DNA of 16,833 bases from NCBI GenBank assembly GCA_964538675.1, contig CAZIGM010000035.1, positions 1-16,833 of the forward strand, read 5' to 3'. This DNA is from CAZIGM01 sp964538675. Lineage in GTDB: Bacteria; Bacillota; Bacilli; Tepidibacillales; Tepidibacillaceae. The notes beneath the pieces were generated by a model. It had not been told where the DNA came from. It was given only the letters and a program-made list of their open reading frames with translations, and ran no database searches. Shown piece by piece: positions 15,311-16,833 of the stretch; positions within the stretch are counted from its first letter, which is position 1; every line of letters starts with the position of its first letter. The translations under genes and the position numbers were made by a program.

Positions 15311-15786
15311 TGAAAGAAGTTAATTGGAAAAATCATAAAGGATTTATTCGAAATATAATTTTTTTTATAATGGGAGCATATATTGGTTTTTTTTTCTGCA
15401 TAATCAATTATGGTATCCAATTAGATAATCTAATGGAGAAAAACGAAAAACTAACTCTAGAGATAAAAAATTATCAAATAGAAAGTGAAGCTTTAAAAAA
15501 AGAAATAGAGCAAAGAAAGCAAAACAAGTTAATTCGCTCTATCAAATTTCATATTAATGAGGAATTAGATTCTTTCTCTGAAACACAATTGCTAGAGAAA
15601 TTAATCGATGAAACACATTTTTTGATTGGGAAAGAAATAGAGGACATTATAGAAAGCCCTGACTATATATATCAATTACTAAATCAGAGAATCTATGAAA
15701 TCAATGAAAAGAAATTTGAAATTAAAGTTAAATTTATATATATACAGCCAACAACAGAGGTATGGATATCCGTAAAAGAAAAGTAA
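15310..15786 (+). CDS. ytrI: YtrI-like sporulation membrane protein
   Basis: 158 residues: a short basic cytoplasmic N-terminus, one membrane segment (about 15-35, IIFFIMGAYIGFFFCIINYG), a coiled coil (about 38-72, charged heptads ending EIEQRKQ), and a soluble C-terminal domain of about 85 residues. This matches YtrI in size and plan; sequence similarity is modest, so the call rests also on its one-base overlap with ytrH. It presumably stands in the mother-cell membrane around the forespore, with the coiled coil outside the membrane. No terminator is seen in the 46 nt before the convergent XRE gene. Confidence 0.78.
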   Translation: MKEVNWKNHKGFIRNIIFFIMGAYIGFFFCIINYGIQLDNLMEKNEKLTLEIKNYQIESEALKKEIEQRKQNKLIRSIKFHINEELDSFSETQLLEKLIDETHFLIGKEIEDIIESPDYIYQLLNQRIYEINEKKFEIKVKFIYIQPTTEVWISVKEK

Positions 15787-15832
15787 AGAACATACTTTGT
15801 TAGAACTAAATCCGAATCATTTTTAAATAAAA

Positions 15833-16171
15833 TTACGCTTTTTTATATTCATCCTTTTTTGTTCTATTTTTTATATCTTTTGCTAGTTCAAGATAAGTTG
15901 TATTTCTTTCGTCAACAATAAACTCTATCATATCATCAGTTAGATGTTTTAAATGTGGATCTCTAACATTAGAATGCCCTATCAAATAATCAATGGAAAC
16001 ATTAAAATAATTAGCAAATATAATTAATTTAGGTATTGAAGGTTCACGTTTACTACTAATATAGCCATTAAAAGTAGGTACTTTTAAACCCATTTCTATA
16101 GCTGCTTCTTGTTGTTCCATTCCTTTTTCTTTTATTAATTCTTTTAATCTTCTACCTAGTATATACGCCAT
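15833..16171 (-). CDS. XRE-family transcriptional repressor
   Basis: A 112-residue regulator. An N-terminal helix-turn-helix (about 5-62) reads RLKELIKEKGMEQQEAAIEMGLKVPTFNGYISSKREPSIPKLI, followed by YFNVSIDYLIGHS, a usual XRE/Cro-CI ending. The C-terminal 45 residues are charged and may serve for dimerisation. Similar small XRE proteins include phage repressors and SinR-like sporulation regulators; I see no phage genes here, so a host or transfer-derived origin is open. GGAGG lies upstream of the ATG. It has its own sigma-A promoter and is divergent from a Spo0E-like gene, making that gene a possible target. Confidence 0.88.
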   Translation of the reverse strand: MAYILGRRLKELIKEKGMEQQEAAIEMGLKVPTFNGYISSKREPSIPKLIIFANYFNVSIDYLIGHSNVRDPHLKHLTDDMIEFIVDERNTTYLELAKDIKNRTKKDEYKKA

Positions 16172-16214
16172 ATTATCAATCCTCCATAAAACTACTAATT
16201 CTAATAATTATCTT

Positions 16215-16244
16215 ATTATAATTATAAATGGCGAATATTGTCAA
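16215..16244 (-). promoter_or_regulatory. Sigma-A promoter for the XRE gene
   Basis: On the minus strand TTGACA (16239-16244), an 18-nt spacer and TATAAT (16215-16220). The dyad ATTGT-CAA-ACAAT (16237-16249) covers the -35 and may be an autoregulatory operator. Confidence 0.7.
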
Positions 16245-16304
16245 ACAATTTCCTTTTATGTTTTACAAAACGCATTTTTTTGTCAAATATGTTTATATTT
16301 TGAC

Positions 16305-16333
16305 TTGACAAAACTCGTTATGCATTTTATAAT
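16305..16333 (+). promoter_or_regulatory. Consensus sigma-A promoter for the Spo0E-like gene
   Basis: TTGACA (16305-16310), exactly 17 nt, TATAAT (16328-16333), perfect consensus on the plus strand. The -35 lies inside a dyad TTTTG-N6-CAAAA (16298-16313). The resulting transcript would have a leader of about 165 nt before the Spo0E-like start, with hairpin potential. Confidence 0.75.
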
Positions 16334-16410
16334 TCTTTATGTTGGTATAATTACCTATTTATTCTATTTTTATAATGTATAGTACTTAATACTAGATAAA
16401 AGAATATTGC

Positions 16411-16486
16411 TTTATCCAGATATGATAAAACCACCATTAAGGTGAAGTCGTACTCTATCTGAATAAAGTTCGGCTTTATTATTAGT
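16411..16486 (+). promoter_or_regulatory. Structured leader with alternative hairpins
   Basis: CTTTATCCAGATA (about 16411-16423) can pair with TATCTGAATAAAG (16456-16468) with one C-A mismatch. The same AATAAAG can instead pair with CTTTATT downstream around a TTCGG loop. CACC-ATTAA-GGTG forms a small hairpin inside. The two long pairings exclude each other. The 3' half resembles the repeat at 7406-7449. No T run follows, so transcription attenuation is not obvious. Confidence 0.4.
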
Positions 16487-16507
16487 TAAGGGGATATAGG
16501 TGAAAAA

Positions 16508-16678
16508 ATGGTAAAAGAGAAGAAAGAAAAATTATATGGTAGAATTGAGGAATTACGAGAAAAACTTAATAATCATGGTAAGGACAATAATTATTGTAGC
16601 GAATCCGTCTTAGATACAAGTCAGAAATTAGATGAATTGATTCTGGAATATTATAAAGAAGAAAAAAGCAAAATATAG
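16508..16678 (+). CDS. Spo0E-like sporulation aspartyl-phosphate phosphatase
   Basis: A 56-residue protein too short for a default gene search. It shows the Spo0E-family plan: helix 1 RIEELREKLNN (about 12-22), a turn, then helix 2 with SVLDTSQKLDELILEYYK; the SQ-x-LD core (S39, Q40, L42... D43 region) is the family hallmark. Such proteins dephosphorylate Spo0A~P and hold back sporulation. The ATG is preceded by AGGTG 5 nt upstream; a nearby GTG is out of frame with an early stop. A consensus promoter and long structured leader precede it, and an interspersed hairpin repeat follows 28 nt after the stop. Short length is normal for the family. Confidence 0.85.
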   Translation: MVKEKKEKLYGRIEELREKLNNHGKDNNYCSESVLDTSQKLDELILEYYKEEKSKI

Positions 16679-16706
16679 ATTAATATGCCCAATTTCTTCG
16701 TTACAG

Positions 16707-16759
16707 CTTAAATCTCCGGTACTCACTTACGTTAAGTAAGCTCCGTTCCTCGATTTAAG
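16707..16759. repeat. Interspersed hairpin repeat at window end
   Basis: CTTAAATC (16707-16714) pairs with GATTTAAG (16752-16759); inside, CGG/CCG (16717-16719, 16743-16745) and CTTAC-GTTAA-GTAAG (16726-16740) stack further. There is no T run, so it looks more like a palindromic intergenic repeat than a standard terminator, although it could protect or end the Spo0E-like transcript. Confidence 0.5.
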
Positions 16760-16833
16760 AGTGCCTTGAACTAGAACATCTCCAACTAGAATAAGCGTAA
16801 ACATAACCCAATATATTTCTTCAGGGATAGAGA

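Overview
The window is AT-rich chromosomal DNA from a low-GC, endospore-forming Firmicute, most likely an anaerobic clostridial lineage. The supporting signs are AGGAGG-type ribosome sites, sporulation genes of the ytrH/ytrI type, a Spo0E-like phosphatase, and the order dnaE, malic enzyme, GntR, accD, accA, pfkA, pyk. I cannot name the genus from sequence alone.

Left part (1-3400): a Crp/Fnr-family regulator on the minus strand faces two plus-strand genes in tandem. The two encode multi-span membrane proteins that align without gaps at about 61% identity. I do not recognise their family. Both are preceded by a shared upstream block (TTAACCT, then the 10-mer GATACGCTTC), which in the second copy contains a 16-bp perfect palindrome. 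Two strong hairpins, one of them a perfect 48-bp palindrome, separate the genes, and a nested hairpin ends the module.

Central part (3421-14813, all minus strand, read right to left): dnaE, NAD-type malic enzyme, FadR-type GntR regulator, accD, accA, pfkA, pyk, a YbgC-like thioesterase, fxsA. This joins DNA replication, malate to pyruvate conversion, malonyl-CoA formation and the two committed glycolytic kinases. A TGGTCTGACCA operator just downstream of the malic-enzyme promoter fits the GntR protein encoded by the next gene. Between accA and pfkA lies about 250 bp of repeats: three 40-nt hairpin modules with compensatory base changes, and a second hairpin repeat that touches the accA stop codon.

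Right part (14814-16833): ytrH and ytrI, overlapping by one base, diverge from dnaE behind a sequence that looks like a sigma-E promoter. A small XRE repressor and a Spo0E-like gene diverge from a 336-nt region with two good sigma-A promoters, TTGTCAA boxes, and a structured leader related to the repeat next to accA. The window ends in another interspersed hairpin repeat.

Most genes are well-known families. The least explained material is the tandem membrane-protein pair with its Crp-type regulator, and the structured repeat families. All calls are from reading the sequence; no database search was possible.
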